A stretch of 64,000 bases of DNA. Source: Mortierella alpina. Lineage: Eukaryota; Mortierellomycota; Mortierellomycetes; Mortierellales; Mortierellaceae. The translations under genes and the position numbers were made by a program. Numbering within the stretch: the stretch's first letter is position 1; each line of letters begins with the position of its first letter. This document shows positions 1 to 11,176 of this stretch, piece after piece. The stretch is taken from the NCBI GenBank assembly GCA_029449245.1, contig JANATF010000012.1, positions 992,001 through 1,056,000 on the forward strand, read 5' to 3'. Under the pieces are notes generated by a model, which had not been told where the DNA came from, did not search any database, and saw only the letters and a program-made list of their open reading frames with translations.

Positions 1-24
1 TTTTTTTTTTTGACCCCACGCGGA

Positions 25-1190
25 TCAGTCGCGTTCGAGGGAATGAAGCTGGTCCGCAAACGCGCTCCAGTCCACACTCTCGTCATGGCCGGTAGAGGAC
101 ATCTGCTTCTTGGATGCTGCGTTCACCATAATCCTCAGGTGTTTGATTACGTCCTAGTAGAGACATGTTTGAACAATCATATTCACTTTAGTTGGATACT
201 CATCTCGTGAATAGACTTGCAACTCGACCCAGGGGATGAGGGCTTACCATAGCTTCTGAGCGTGATGTCTCAACATACTCCTGCAGCTTGAACAAAACAG
301 TTTCGATGCACCGAGATGGTGTGGGGTGGTCACGCACCCTACTGAAGATGACGCTAGCCTTTGCCTTTCTGTCAATAGTCTCTGCCGACAAGTCTGACAA
401 CACGTCTTTTGTCACTAGTTATTTGTCAAGAAATATTTGGTTGATCGCAGTTAGTTTGTAAAGGGGTAAAACTCTGGCTTTGTTTTCGTTCACATCTAGT
501 CGCCCTATCCTACCTTGCAAAGTTGTGTCCATAGCATCCAGCCGCGGTAGTTGATCAAAGTGAGAGTGCACCCCGGCAATAAGACTCTCGAGAGCAGTTT
601 CGTTCACCAGCGACTACAGCAGGAATAAAAGCGACCAACGTTAGCATCTCTTTCGCACTGTCCCATCCTTCTACCTGTGCAAGCAGGACGCTCTGTCACG
701 CCTCCACATATACGAACGGTACCATCGTCTCACTTCGCAGGCCGGAAGTACAAGCTTGATCCAAAGAGCCAGGGTCTCTACTTTGGATTTCGAGGCGCAA
801 AATCTCCATCCTTGCCATCGGAGAGAGCGTGGGGTTCTTGAGCAGCCGCGTTCGAAGAGCCGTTGTTGGACTGACAAGCTCCTGGAGTGATGGCAGTGGT
901 CCATGCAAAGCCGTTGAAGACTCTTCCTTCTGTGTGGATCCCTCCTGCTGCGACCCAAGGTATGATCGGACGATGATGACGGCTTCGCTTTCATGCTCCG
1001 AGAGCGGATCAGACGCAGCTGCATGCAACGAGAGCATGAATGCAAGGTGGTCCGTCCATTGGAAGCACTGTCGAATGTAGACTGGGGTCCACTGTTGATC
1101 AAAGTGGGCCGGGACAGGGATGGCAACGGCTGCCTGCTGAAGGATCCGGCAGACGATGGCCAGCTCGGGGCTGGTTTGTGCAGGATTCAT
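25..1190 (-). CDS. Uncharacterised multi-exon protein
   Basis: I do not recognise the family. The start ATG is complement 1188-1190, and a first exon 714-1190 encodes about 159 residues (MNPAQTSPELAIVCRIL...). It ends at a GTATATG donor, and the next exon begins at 613 after a CTGCTGTAG acceptor preceded by a GCTAAC branch site, in phase. A third coding block lies at about 247-415 and ends at a GTAAGCC donor. The last exon, from about 140 down to the TGA at 25-27, reads ...VDWSAFADQLHSLERD. The junction near 415-450 is not resolved: the two flanking frames differ and I could not find a donor/acceptor pair with matching phase. The predicted product is about 300 residues, mostly helical in composition, without signal peptide or membrane segment. 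No function can be assigned. Confidence 0.55.
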
Positions 1191-1466
1191 GCATCAGCAG
1201 CTTGCGGGAGAATTGGCGGCAAAAGAAAGACAGACGCCATTCAGGGGGAGATGCGCACAAGAAAAGCTCGAGAAAGTCCAAGTCACGTTTTTTTTTTTCG
1301 CTTCGCCCTGCTCTGCCCTGCAGTTATCTGCGAGCAGCGGGCTCCGCCGCTGGCATTCCCCCTCTTTCGTCTGCCTCCCTTTTCGATTCCCTCATTCCTC
1401 ACACCTGCGACACGCCGACTGCCCCACAGTGCCTCATTGTCCTCCAAGCAACACCACTCCTTGAGA

Positions 1467-3197
1467 ATGAATGTCCGAGACGCAACCCACGCTGGCTCAT
1501 GGTACTCTGCTGACGGTGAGTAGAAGGCAGCATGTCGCGGGGAGGGCGCACGGCTGCATAGCAACAGGCCCATCCTGGACGAGCTCACTCTGACACACCT
1601 CTCTCTCTCTATCAATGTCTTTCTGTCTGTCTCTGTCTTCTTCAACTGTAGGCAGAGTGCTTGATAAGCAGCTGGCAGGGTGGCTCTCCAAGGCTGGCCA
1701 GACAACTCCACGAGGAGACCCGCTCCCTATCGACCGACTCCGAGCCATCATCGCTCCGTAAGCCATAACGAGTTCTTTCCCTCTCTTCCATGATGGTCAT
1801 AATGTCTTGGTGGAAATGCAACCCATCTCACAGCTTTACTTTTTGTCAAACTAGTCATGCTGGATACTCGTACAGCGGACCGGCCGCAGGGTACGCCTAC
1901 AAATGCATCAACCCTGAAGATTTGTAAGTACAGGTAAAACACCCTGAAGTCCCACCCCATTCGTTCAAAAACCTTTTCTTCTAACCTTTTTTTGTTTTGT
2001 CCTGCTCCCTCTCTCTCTCTGTCTCTCTTTCTCTCTCCTTTTTTGTATGTTCTGGCCCTGTGCGCTGCGGTTAGCAAACGTGTCTTCATCCTTGGTCCTT
2101 CTCATCATGTCTACCTGCCTGGATGCGCCATCTCGAAATGTGTCAAGTACGAGACCCCGCTTGGCGATCTGACTATCGACCAAGGAGGTAACAGTTGATT
2201 GTGGGATGAACGAGGCTCTACGCTGCAAGCTAACTTGGTAATGTTAGCCGGAGTGCTTCCTGAGTCTCATACACTCTTTTTCCTCCATGTACCAAAAAAA
2301 AATTATCAATAGTGAACAAGGCGCTGGAAAAGACAGGTCAGTTCGGGCACATGTCGTTGCAGACGGACCAGGCTGAGCATAGCATCGAAATGCATCTACC
2401 CTACGTCTACAAAGTCTTTGAGAAGCATGCGGACAATATCACCATTGTGCCCATTCTTGTCGGGGCTTTGACGGAGTCCACAGAACGACAATACGGGAAG
2501 CTCTTGGCGCCCTACACGAAGGATCCCGAGAATTTATTCATCATCTCGAGTGACTTTTGTCATTGGTACGGTAACACATCCCTTCTCGAGAAAGGCGAAA
2601 ATCACACTACTGTTAGTCAGTTGCAGAAAAGGAGAGCGTCAGACCTCTCTTTGCATGCACAGTATGCATACATGCATGGATGCATGGGCTGATCCCTTTT
2701 TTTTTACAAAAATTTCTCATGTCGCGCGGGGTGCGAATAGGGGAACGCGCTTTGATTACACGTACTATGCTGACGAGAACGGAGCCGTCACCCAGAGTTT
2801 GGTCCGATCAGGAGGCAAGAAGAACTTCTCGCCCCCCAAGGAGTCTCAAAAGATCTTCGAATCCATCCATGAGCTGGACCACGAGGGGATGGATCTCATT
2901 GAACATGGTGGTCATGCAGCTTTTTGCAAGTATCTTTCTCGCACAAAGAACACAATCTGTGGACGGCATCCGATTGGTGTGCTGTTGGCAGCATTGGAGG
3001 ATTCGGAAGACGACCAGGACAGAAGCTCCCACGATGGCTTGAGCACGAACACGGATGGCAAAGAAGGCAAGATGGCAAGAGAGTATCATCATCACCATCG
3101 GATCCAATTTGTCCATTACGCACAGTCCAGCAGTGTGCTGTCAACCTCGGATTCGAGTGTCTCTTATGCGTCGGCGTTTGTGCAACACGACGACTGA
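1467..3197 (+). CDS. MEMO1: MEMO1 family protein
   Basis: Six exons: 1467-1515, 1652-1757, 1855-1923, 2075-2187, 2313-2565 and 2741-3197. They join in phase to a 348-residue protein. It aligns along its length with MEMO1, a dioxygenase-fold protein reported to bind copper or iron and to act in redox and cytoskeletal signalling. The opening ATHAGSWY is the family N-terminus. The conserved metal-pocket motifs are all present: [28 protein letters not shown] and [13 protein letters not shown], so the His, His, Asp/His and Cys positions are kept. Two insertions relative to the animal protein are visible. One is Lys/Pro-rich (about [10 protein letters not shown]). The other is an acidic/His-rich loop ([11 protein letters not shown] to REYHHHHR) before the terminal QFVHYAQSS...SVSYASAF. 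Introns are about 90-175 nt. The gene converges on the zinc-finger gene. Family assignment is firm; fungal function is unknown. Confidence 0.95.
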
Positions 3198-3642
3198 ATG
3201 ACAGCAACAACCCCATAAAAAAAGATCCTTGACGAACTGAGAGTCGGTATAAAGTCGCATAAAAAATGAAAAAGAGAAAGCGATAGGAAGGTTGCCTGTC
3301 TGTACAACAGTTCTCAATATGCCTCACAGTAGATACCTTCCTCAACTCAGAAGACTATATTAGCATTTTTTTTTGATATTATTATTGTTGTTGGGTTTCT
3401 TAGTTGTGAAAGGTGAAAGCGCGACAAAATAAGGTACAGACTGACAAGAGAACGCGGGAATGACAAATATACAAATGGATGCAGTGACAAGGAATAAAGT
3501 AACAAGGAGGGCAGACTGAAAGAAGGCAATGAGGGATACGGAATGAAAAGAAAGGGAAAAAATGAAAAAAGGCAAAGAAAAAATCGCTTGTATCTATGTA
3601 ATGTAGGTAAGCGCCATGATGCGCCCCGTCGTGACAAGGCTG
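3198..3642. other. Convergent 3' intergenic region
   Basis: This is the space between the 3' ends of MEMO1 (+) and the zinc-finger gene (-). It is A-rich on the plus strand, with several short A runs and a GGAATAAAG at about 3491 that could serve plus-strand polyadenylation. I see no gene. Confidence 0.5.
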
Positions 3643-5244
3643 TTAATACTGGCCATCGTCTCGAGACACGGCCGAGTGGTGCGCGGACGCACGATCATCA
3701 TAGGATGCTGCAGCGGCTTCCTCCGCCGTGGTAGAGACGGACAGCCGGCTTGTGGGTGACGCATAGGCGGCACTCACGGCTGAGGCACCGGCTGAACCTG
3801 CATTGACCGATGTTGGCTTTAGCTGCTGCCGCAACCCCGTCGCCGCCGAAACTGGAACTGCTGGGCTCCTGCGCTTGTGCACCATCGACTGGTGACGGCG
3901 AAGAAGCATCTGAGCCGAGAAGCGCTTACGGCAGCCGTCAATACCACACTCGAGTTCCTTGGGTCCATGCCGCTCCAGATGTCGCTCAAGTTGGACCGCG
4001 TCGATAAATACTTTCTTGCAGTCATCATACGTGCAGCGGAAGGGACGCGGCTTGGGTGCTGCTGCTTGTAACAGTGCACGCGCCTCGGCGCTGCCATGTG
4101 CCTGCTCCATCGACTCGGCATCTCCTTCCAAGCCGATGCCTCCTTCCTGGTCCTCTGCCTTGGGGGCCAATCGCTTGGGGAGGTAAGCCCTTGGCGGCTT
4201 GTGCTCCTTAGGAGTTTTGGGCTCCTTGTTAACCCTGACTTTGGGTGTCTTGAGACCCTTAGGCTCTCTGGAGGACTTGACATCTTGATAGTGCATGGAG
4301 TCATCTCCATCTCCGCCTTCAAGCTCGTCTTCGTCATCCTCGTCCAACTGATCTTCCTCCATGGCCGAGGTCCTCTGTATCCGCTCCAACTCTGCGGGCT
4401 CCATGACATCGCCGGACGCCACAATCCTTGGCTCCCTTCGTCTGGACCGACCGGATCGAGGGCGAGCGGTTCCTGGAGGACTTTCCCACTTCTCTGAGCG
4501 CCGCTTGTGCACCATGGACTGATGGCGGCGGAGCAACATGATCGATGAGAATAGTTTGCCACACATATCTAGGTCACATTCCAGCTCCTTGGGTCCGTGG
4601 CGCTCAATATGTCTCTCCAACTGCAGTGCATCCACAAAGCGCTTGCCACAGTCCTCAATCTCGCAAATAAAGGGTCTTGGGCGAGGACCACTTGATGGCG
4701 AAGACATATTGCTGTTGTCGGGCTGGGAGCGTCGCTGGCGAGGCGGGGATCCATGGTGGTACTCTGGCTCACCAAAGTCAACTGGCGTTGTTGGGGTCGA
4801 GTCACGTGTCGATGCTCTGGACTCGGATCGCTCGCGAGGTTCCTTGCGAATCTTCTTGGACTTTTCCCTGCGGAAGCCGGTAGAGTCACCACTGTCTCCA
4901 AGGAGCTTCAGTCTCTTTTCCGTCCGCAGATGCTCCTTTGAAACACCTTTGCCCTTCAGTTCCTTTGCGTGTGGATCCAATTGGCGTCGCTTACTGTCCA
5001 TGGGCTCTGGCATATCGACAAAGTCCTGCGGGTCTCTTGACTCCCGCAAAGCCATGTCCTTGAGCTTCATCTTTCGCTTCTGGCGCGCACTGTGCGCCTG
5101 CTGCGGATCCTCAGCCATGAGCTGATGATGGTGATGATGATGGTGGTGGTAGTGGTGATATCCATGCGGCTGAGCGCCCATGAGGTCGAGGTCCATCCTG
5201 TCGGTGTCAAGTTCAATGGGCGCGACGGGCTCATTCAGCAGCAT
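3643..5244 (-). CDS. C2H2 zinc-finger protein with duplicated finger pair
   Basis: Single-exon frame of 533 residues from ATG at complement 5242-5244. An N-terminal His tract (about residues 29-40) and a Lys/Arg/Glu-rich region lead to two copies of a two-finger module, separated by an acidic and basic linker of about 150 residues. Each module starts RPRPF or KPRPF, contains C-x4-C...H-x3-H in the first finger (ending LERHIERH or LERHLERH, then GPKELEC) and closes with LLRRHQSMVHKRRS. All Cys and His ligands are present in the four fingers. Fingers of this kind bind DNA or RNA, so a nuclear regulator is likely, but no target can be inferred. The near-identity of the two modules points to an internal duplication. 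The minus-strand upstream region (5245-5640) holds no other gene. Confidence 0.85.
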   Translation of the reverse strand: MLLNEPVAPIELDTDRMDLDLMGAQPHGYHHYHHHHHHHHQLMAEDPQQAHSARQKRKMKLKDMALRESRDPQDFVDMPEPMDSKRRQLDPHAKELKGKGVSKEHLRTEKRLKLLGDSGDSTGFRREKSKKIRKEPRERSESRASTRDSTPTTPVDFGEPEYHHGSPPRQRRSQPDNSNMSSPSSGPRPRPFICEIEDCGKRFVDALQLERHIERHGPKELECDLDMCGKLFSSIMLLRRHQSMVHKRRSEKWESPPGTARPRSGRSRRREPRIVASGDVMEPAELERIQRTSAMEEDQLDEDDEDELEGGDGDDSMHYQDVKSSREPKGLKTPKVRVNKEPKTPKEHKPPRAYLPKRLAPKAEDQEGGIGLEGDAESMEQAHGSAEARALLQAAAPKPRPFRCTYDDCKKVFIDAVQLERHLERHGPKELECGIDGCRKRFSAQMLLRRHQSMVHKRRSPAVPVSAATGLRQQLKPTSVNAGSAGASAVSAAYASPTSRLSVSTTAEEAAAASYDDRASAHHSAVSRDDGQY

Positions 5245-5969
5245 GTCCTCCTCTATTGTGGTGGGTGATAAGAGTGCATGTGTGTGCAGAAAAGGGGCAG
5301 GGGGTGGTGAGAGTGAGCGTTAGACGGGGGGTCTGATAATGCTTAGGTTGTATATACTTCTTCCATGCAGACGATGGCCGCGCACATATGACCATGGGCC
5401 GTTGGAACACTGGCCAGAGAGGTTAACTGTTTTTTTCCCCTGCCTTCTTCCCGCCGTAGTGTCACATTGCTCTAATCCCCCGAGTGAATAGGCCCGCGGC
5501 CCAAATACAACAAATCCCCCGACTGCGTTGCGGCCGTACAATAATAAATCATGCCGTAAACACGCGCACAAGTACGTCTGCTCGTAAAAGAAATCTTCCC
5601 GCCAAAAATATAAATATATACAACTAGAGTGGTATTGTAAAAAAAAAAAATGTCGTCACCTGGGGCATGGCATCAAGATGGAGTTGTTAAGCAGACGAAA
5701 AGTGAGGGGAAGAACCATAGGGAAGAAAAAGCATCCCATTGAAGGCAAGCCTGAGTTAAATATAGAGGGCAAGCGGTGTTCCGCCAATGTTATCCTCAAC
5801 CCATTGTCACACCACAATCCTGCATTCTTCGCGTGCACGACGCATACCTTTTTTTGCCCATTTCCGTTGCAAGCCAACACAAATAACAACCGAGAAAGAA
5901 GAAAGAGAGAAAAAAAAAATAAGAAAGCGCGCGCATCTGAGTCATGCTTTGGTGCTCATATTTTGGTGC
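5245..5969. other. Intergenic region, no gene seen
   Basis: It contains the upstream region of the zinc-finger gene (5245 rightwards) and the 3' end of the next minus-strand gene. There is an A run at 5639-5650. I see no conserved frame; the short frames here lack codon-like composition. Confidence 0.4.
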
Positions 5970-8714
5970 TCAACAGAGGCGTGTCATTTGCTGCAAGGGA
6001 CAGACGCGAACGGTAAAAATCAAAGCGGAAGAAGGAGGACGCGTGAGGATCCTACTCCCATGCGCTGCCATTGCTCTCGTAATTGGGTCTGGGAAAAAAA
6101 AAGGAAATGTATAAAAACAAAAATGCTTTCCTATTTTTTTTCTGGCCCATGTCCAATGCTCTCAACCTGCTTAGTGACGAAATGCCAAGGTCGAACAAAA
6201 AGAGCCGTGAGGATAGGGGGGAAGTGGTATCAATAGTGGGAATGACCTTCGCGCACAAATGGATGAAACCCATCCTCCCTACACAACCCTCCTTCATCAG
6301 CGCCGTTCGTCCCTCCCGCTGGTTTTCCTTCATAGCCACCAACACTTCTTGGTTTTGCCGCCTATTTTGGGCACCCCACTCGTGTAGACCATGCACCATG
6401 GGCCACGAAAAACGTACCTGAAAACCATATGGGCATCATCATCTCGCCGCCAAGAGTCTTGACTGGAACCTGTCTGCATATCCATTTCCTTGGAGCAGAG
6501 TCCTTAGTGATGGCCTCCTTGACTCGACTGGGGCGTGACATGGCTACATTAAGCATGCCTGATCCCACAGCCATCGATGGCTGCGTCCTCGAATGATGGT
6601 GATGATGATGTTGGCGCTGGCTGTGGTACGGATGCTGCTGATGGACGTGACTCTGCTCCCTCTGTCCTGAGGACGCCTTTATCTCTGAAAGGCGATGGTG
6701 AGCCCCCAGCTGCTTTGTTCTGGAAGGCCACGGTGATTCTGACATGGATGGCCACTGACGAGCGCTGTCGATCCCTTCAAGTGCCAGGCTCCTAAGCATT
6801 GGGATGAGTTGCATGAAGTGAGATAGGGCAGCTTTGTTCAGTTTCAAACGCACACATGAATAATGCAAAAAAACAAAAAAATAAGGCAAACAGGGGTCTG
6901 AACCGAGAAGATGTCTGGCAGTCCCCATCCATGCGTTTGCATAAACAGCATGATATCCAGCATTATTGACTGTAACCAATACCAAAACAACTATCACGGT
7001 CCCGGTCCACTCCAACATCTCCTTCCCGCTAAGATGCATGCGCACCGATGGTATATTCATTTGTTCCCGCTATGTCGGTCAATGGTGCCCGATTGTCACA
7101 CCACGCGCCCCTTCCGCTCCGTCCCCTGCTTTTTTCTTTCTTCAGACTTCCAGCAATATTTCACAACGACGCTCCACCAACGGCCGAGAGTTATATCGAC
7201 CCTTGCAGGTCTATGCATGGCCAATCGACAGATCAATCGAAGCAAGAGAAAAAAAAGAGGTGGCACTACCATCATTCCCATGCACACACACGCTCACAAA
7301 CATATACCATGCTTACACACGACATCAGCATGCATGGACTCGAGAATCGTTCCTGCTTCTGCTTTGCAATTTGGGTGTGTTCGTGCAGACCACTCACTTT
7401 AGTCCCATCCCAGCCAATGTTCCTGTTCTATCCAAACGAATCCACGAATATGGGAAGAAGAAAAAAAAAGAAAAAAAAAGAAGCCGATGGGTTGCCCGAG
7501 TGGGAAAAGACGACGAAGGGGAAGGGGGAGGGCATGGGAAGGGAGGAGGAGCAAAAGGGTTCGTCTCTCACTGAACAATTTGGATCCAAGAGGGGAAATG
7601 GGAAGAACGAACGAAAGGGAAAACTGGATTGGAACAGACTGGAGGATGGTAATGGGTCTTTGACACACACATATCATCCCTCTCCCCCACTCCTTCCTCC
7701 CCCCCACCCCCCGTTTTTGAGCTACCGCAAAGAAAAAAAAACGTACCCTTCGCTTTCACTTGCGGTGGCATTGGAGTCGTACTGCATAGACGAACCACGA
7801 TCGGTGGGAATGACTCGACGGGGCATCTGTTGGGCTACCTCAGCCAGCGTCGACAGCAAATCTTGCTCCTGGCTCTGATCAATGGTCCGATCATGGCCCA
7901 CGTCCTTTGGCAGAGCATGTCCGCTCTGAGGGTGGCTGTGGCGGTGGGCTACATGGATGCTCCGTCTCCGGACATCAGAGGAGTGCGCCGCGCCAGTAGG
8001 GTCGTGCCTGCGTGTCTGCGTTACTTGAGAGGAGGAATGATGTCTTGATTCCGGATCTGGTTCAGAGTCGGATTCCGAATTGAGATGGGAATCCACCGCC
8101 GAATATGATTGTGAATCTGAATCTGAATGAGACTCTTCCACCAACGTACGCTTCTGCGCAGAGGACGAGGAGGAGGGGCCGCGATGTGTCGAGACCGTGG
8201 TCGTTCTCCTCCTTCTGCTCTCGCCTGTGGCCTCTCGATCGCGGTCTTGTTCATCCATGGAAGTGGAGGCAGAAGGGTTGGATAGATCGTCGTGCTGGCC
8301 ATCGTCAACGCCACCGTGCTCAACGTCGTCCTCTTCAATTTGATCGACGTGCATATCGCGAGTGCTGCTGCTGCTGGTGACGAGGTTGCTTTGGTGAAGA
8401 TCAGGACGACCATGCTGCTGGGCGGCAGCGTACAAAGACGATCCCTGGTCTGACTGTCGGGTCACTGCAGGTGGGGAGGCGAGTCTGGAGGAGGAGGAAT
8501 ACGAGGCAGGGGGGGTAGGGAGGAGCGCAGAAGGAACGTGGTGTTGAGGTTTTGAAGAGTAAGGATGTAGTTGCGGATGTGAAGGATGCGGCGGCTGTGG
8601 TTGGGAAGGAGAGGGGGAAGCGGGTTCTACAGCAGAGGAGGATGCAGAGAATGCGGCTGAGGCTGAGGCTCCTTGTGCAGGTGGAGCCGATGTTGGTAGG
8701 TTGACCTCCTCCAT
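5970..8714 (-). CDS. Low-complexity protein, several exons
   Basis: I do not recognise the family. Exon 1 (7747-8714) starts at ATG complement 8712-8714 and encodes about 322 residues rich in Ser, Pro, His, Gln and Asp, with an acidic SDSDSQS/SESDSEPDPES stretch and a terminal STLAEVAQQMPRR segment. It ends at a GTACGT donor. Exon 2 (about 6418-6831) reads AALSHFMQLIPMLRSLALEG, then a His-rich run, then RKWICRQVPVKTLGGEMMMP, which looks like the conserved part. It ends at another GTACGT. A strongly pyrimidine-rich acceptor at 6089-6090 opens a last exon (5970-6088) in matching phase, ending in TGA. The junction between exons 1 and 2 is unresolved: the best sites differ in phase, so a small exon may lie between 6860 and 7740. 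A nuclear regulatory protein is plausible from composition only. Confidence 0.55.
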
Positions 8715-9480
8715 CTGTTGGTAGCTTGTATCTTTCTTGCTTTCTCTATCCTCACTTGCTGTCTGGTAAATCGCCCTTCGGAACGATGGATGCTCAAAGG
8801 ATGCTGGTGAGAGGCAAACGAGGCAAATGAAAAAGAGCGAGAGGGCAGAGAGAGAGAATGAGAGAGAGAGTGAGAAAGACTGGTAGAGAAAGAGAGAGTG
8901 GAAGAGAGCGAGAGAAAGCTAGAGGAGACGGAACAAGGGATCTCTTGGGGGGGGGAGTGGCGGGAGGGGTGGATATTTGAGAACAGTACGTGCAGGAAGC
9001 TCTGGTGGAGGGAAGGAAGCGGGGATGGAGCGGAGGGCAAGGCGAGAGGAAGGTGGGAAGGAGAGCGTGCGTGAGAGAGGACGAGAGAGGACGAGAGAGG
9101 ACGAGAAAAGAGAGAGAGACAAGAGAGAGAGGATTGGAAGCGGATGATCAAAGGGAGCCAAAAAACAAAAAAAAAAAAAAAAAAAATAGAGGGAAAAAAG
9201 GAAAAGTGAGTGAGATATGAGAAGAGAAAAAAGAGTCTCTTTTTTTTTGCTGCTGTGTTTTTTTTTTTTTTTTTGGTGAAGGAATGAATGATTCGATGTA
9301 AAGTATATCCAAAAGACAAACAAGGAGACCGACAAACAGCGGATGAGGGCACACTCAACAGACAACGGGCGACAAACAGGACGATGACAGTACTCAGTCT
9401 GGGAAATGAACTCTGCAAGCGACCCAAAGCAAAAAATTGGCGGGAAAATAAAAAAGTAGGGGGGCGTATTGTTCATTCAA
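8715..9480 (-). promoter_or_regulatory. Pyrimidine-rich 5' leader of the preceding gene
   Basis: On the minus strand, upstream of the ATG at 8714, this stretch is almost entirely C and T (CTCTCT runs, several T-only runs at 9170-9265). It includes a ten-base repeat (GAGAGGACGA on plus) in about three copies near 9075-9105. Other genes in the window have comparable tracts just upstream of their starts, so I read it as 5' UTR or core promoter, not coding. It stays open in several frames purely because of composition. Confidence 0.55.
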
Positions 9481-11176
9481 AGAGAAAATTGTAAAGAAAA
9501 AAAAGTACCCGATTCATGACCCGTTGTGTTGTATTTGTGTTGTGTCGCAAACCATGCAGGTCGCAGTCGAACGGCGACAACACCAGTGACCAAAACAGGG
9601 GGATCGAAGCAATGAACAGGTCCATGCAAACAGGCTCATGGCGAATGGTGGCACCGAATCCCCTCGAGATGACTGGCCAACGAGAAAAAACAACGCTGTT
9701 CTTGACCATGGTGCACGGTGGGATTGAGAGCCATCGTCATCATGTCAGCCAACGCGACTGGAGGCCATCGATGGTGGGTAGGGTATGTGGGTCTGCAGTG
9801 GTATGGTACTGTAGCACAATGGCGATGAGTAGCACCTCGTGTCCCAAGAGGTTGGCTACGTGCGAATGCCACAGAAAAGAGTCAAAGACAAAGTGCATGG
9901 GGGAGGGCGCAAGGGGATGGGTTGCTGGCCAATGGCTCAAGTCGTTTTGATTCATAATACGGGACATCAGCTGGGGGGAGGGGGTGGTGTCAGTGTCAGT
10001 AGTGGCCGGTAAGCATGCGTGGTGCTGAGGGTCTGCACCTGGCACAGTATCGCATATCGCCTTTGTATCACAGTAGCACACTCGAGCCATTTGCTAATCT
10101 GCCCCATGCGACGCATGCGACAGCGAGAGGCCAGACACACCCCCAGGACGATGGCCGGCCATGGTGGTGATGCGGTGGAACGGCCAGGAGAGCCCAGCAC
10201 TCTGTGTATCAACGTAAACAACACAAGCGACCCTCCCCCAGCGACAGCCGCACCATCGCTGCGAACCATCCCCGTTCTGGACTATTGGCACGCTGACTGA
10301 ATCGAGAGTAAACAGTCGGGCGGCAATCTGACTTTCGTGAAGCTATCCTGTTGTTGGTCGAGACCGCAAAAAGGTTCAGAAAAAAAAAGAGATAAAAAAA
10401 GAGGGTCCTCATTGAATGCCGCCAGGCCAGCGTGAGGCACCAGGCGGCTGCTGGTGGCCGCTCATTTGTCCAGATTCACATCCGAGCCAGTCTTCTGGGC
10501 ATTCCGGCTGTCGTCGTTTCCTTCCATGAGCTTCTCTGGGACCACATGATGGACTATATGTGCAGCAGGCTGGTGCCTGGTGACAATCGGAGCCTGTCTA
10601 TTATCTCACCCCTATTCTTCTCATGCCGATGCTGCCAAGTCTGCCTCTGACGACTCATTCTATTGCATGCGCAGCCAGGCCGATACTCAAAACAATACTT
10701 CCATGCATGCAGGCGGCTGTGATCGGTGAGAGGGAGATCGCTCGCCCCCCCCCCCCCCTCATGATATCATCGGCCACGTCCCCTCCACACAGACAATTTA
10801 CACGGCGCCACCGGGGCTTCTGCTGCATAGCGTAAGACATGCTTGGACCGCGTGCATGCTTACATGCTCACACTCAAAATGGCGTGGACCATGTCCAGTA
10901 GTCCAAGAAATTTTAGAACACAGCCGCATCACCGCGGAAGAGAAGAGTATCCACCCAATGCAAGGAGGGCACAACGATTCAAGGTCTTCGTCTTCAGAAA
11001 CGAGAAAATAAAGAGAGAGCAATGACATCCTCATGCATGGTAGAACACGAGTCATCCTCGCTCAGGCTTCTTACAGCGTCATCTGCATGTATATACGCGA
11101 TATACTTCGGCACGGCCTAGTCTCACTGTCAACAGCATGCTGCACAGGAAGGCTAGTGTATTTATTGGCCTTCAAC
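9481..11176. other. 1.7 kb without a recognisable gene
   Basis: Both strands were read. Open frames up to about 145 codons exist (for example 9516-9950 plus), but they have no recognisable motif, no flanking introns and unstructured composition. A C run sits at about 10745-10758. The right end is the 3' flank of the hydrolase gene. Confidence 0.45.

Noticed and set aside
671-1523. Overlapping frames on both strands of 80-176 codons
   Set aside because: Shadows of the first exon of the 1190 minus gene, and of the C/T-rich MEMO1 leader.
8627-9476. Minus-strand frames of 185-266 codons rich in Ser, Phe and Leu
   Set aside because: They are translations of the C/T-rich leader and T runs upstream of the 8714 start, not proteins.
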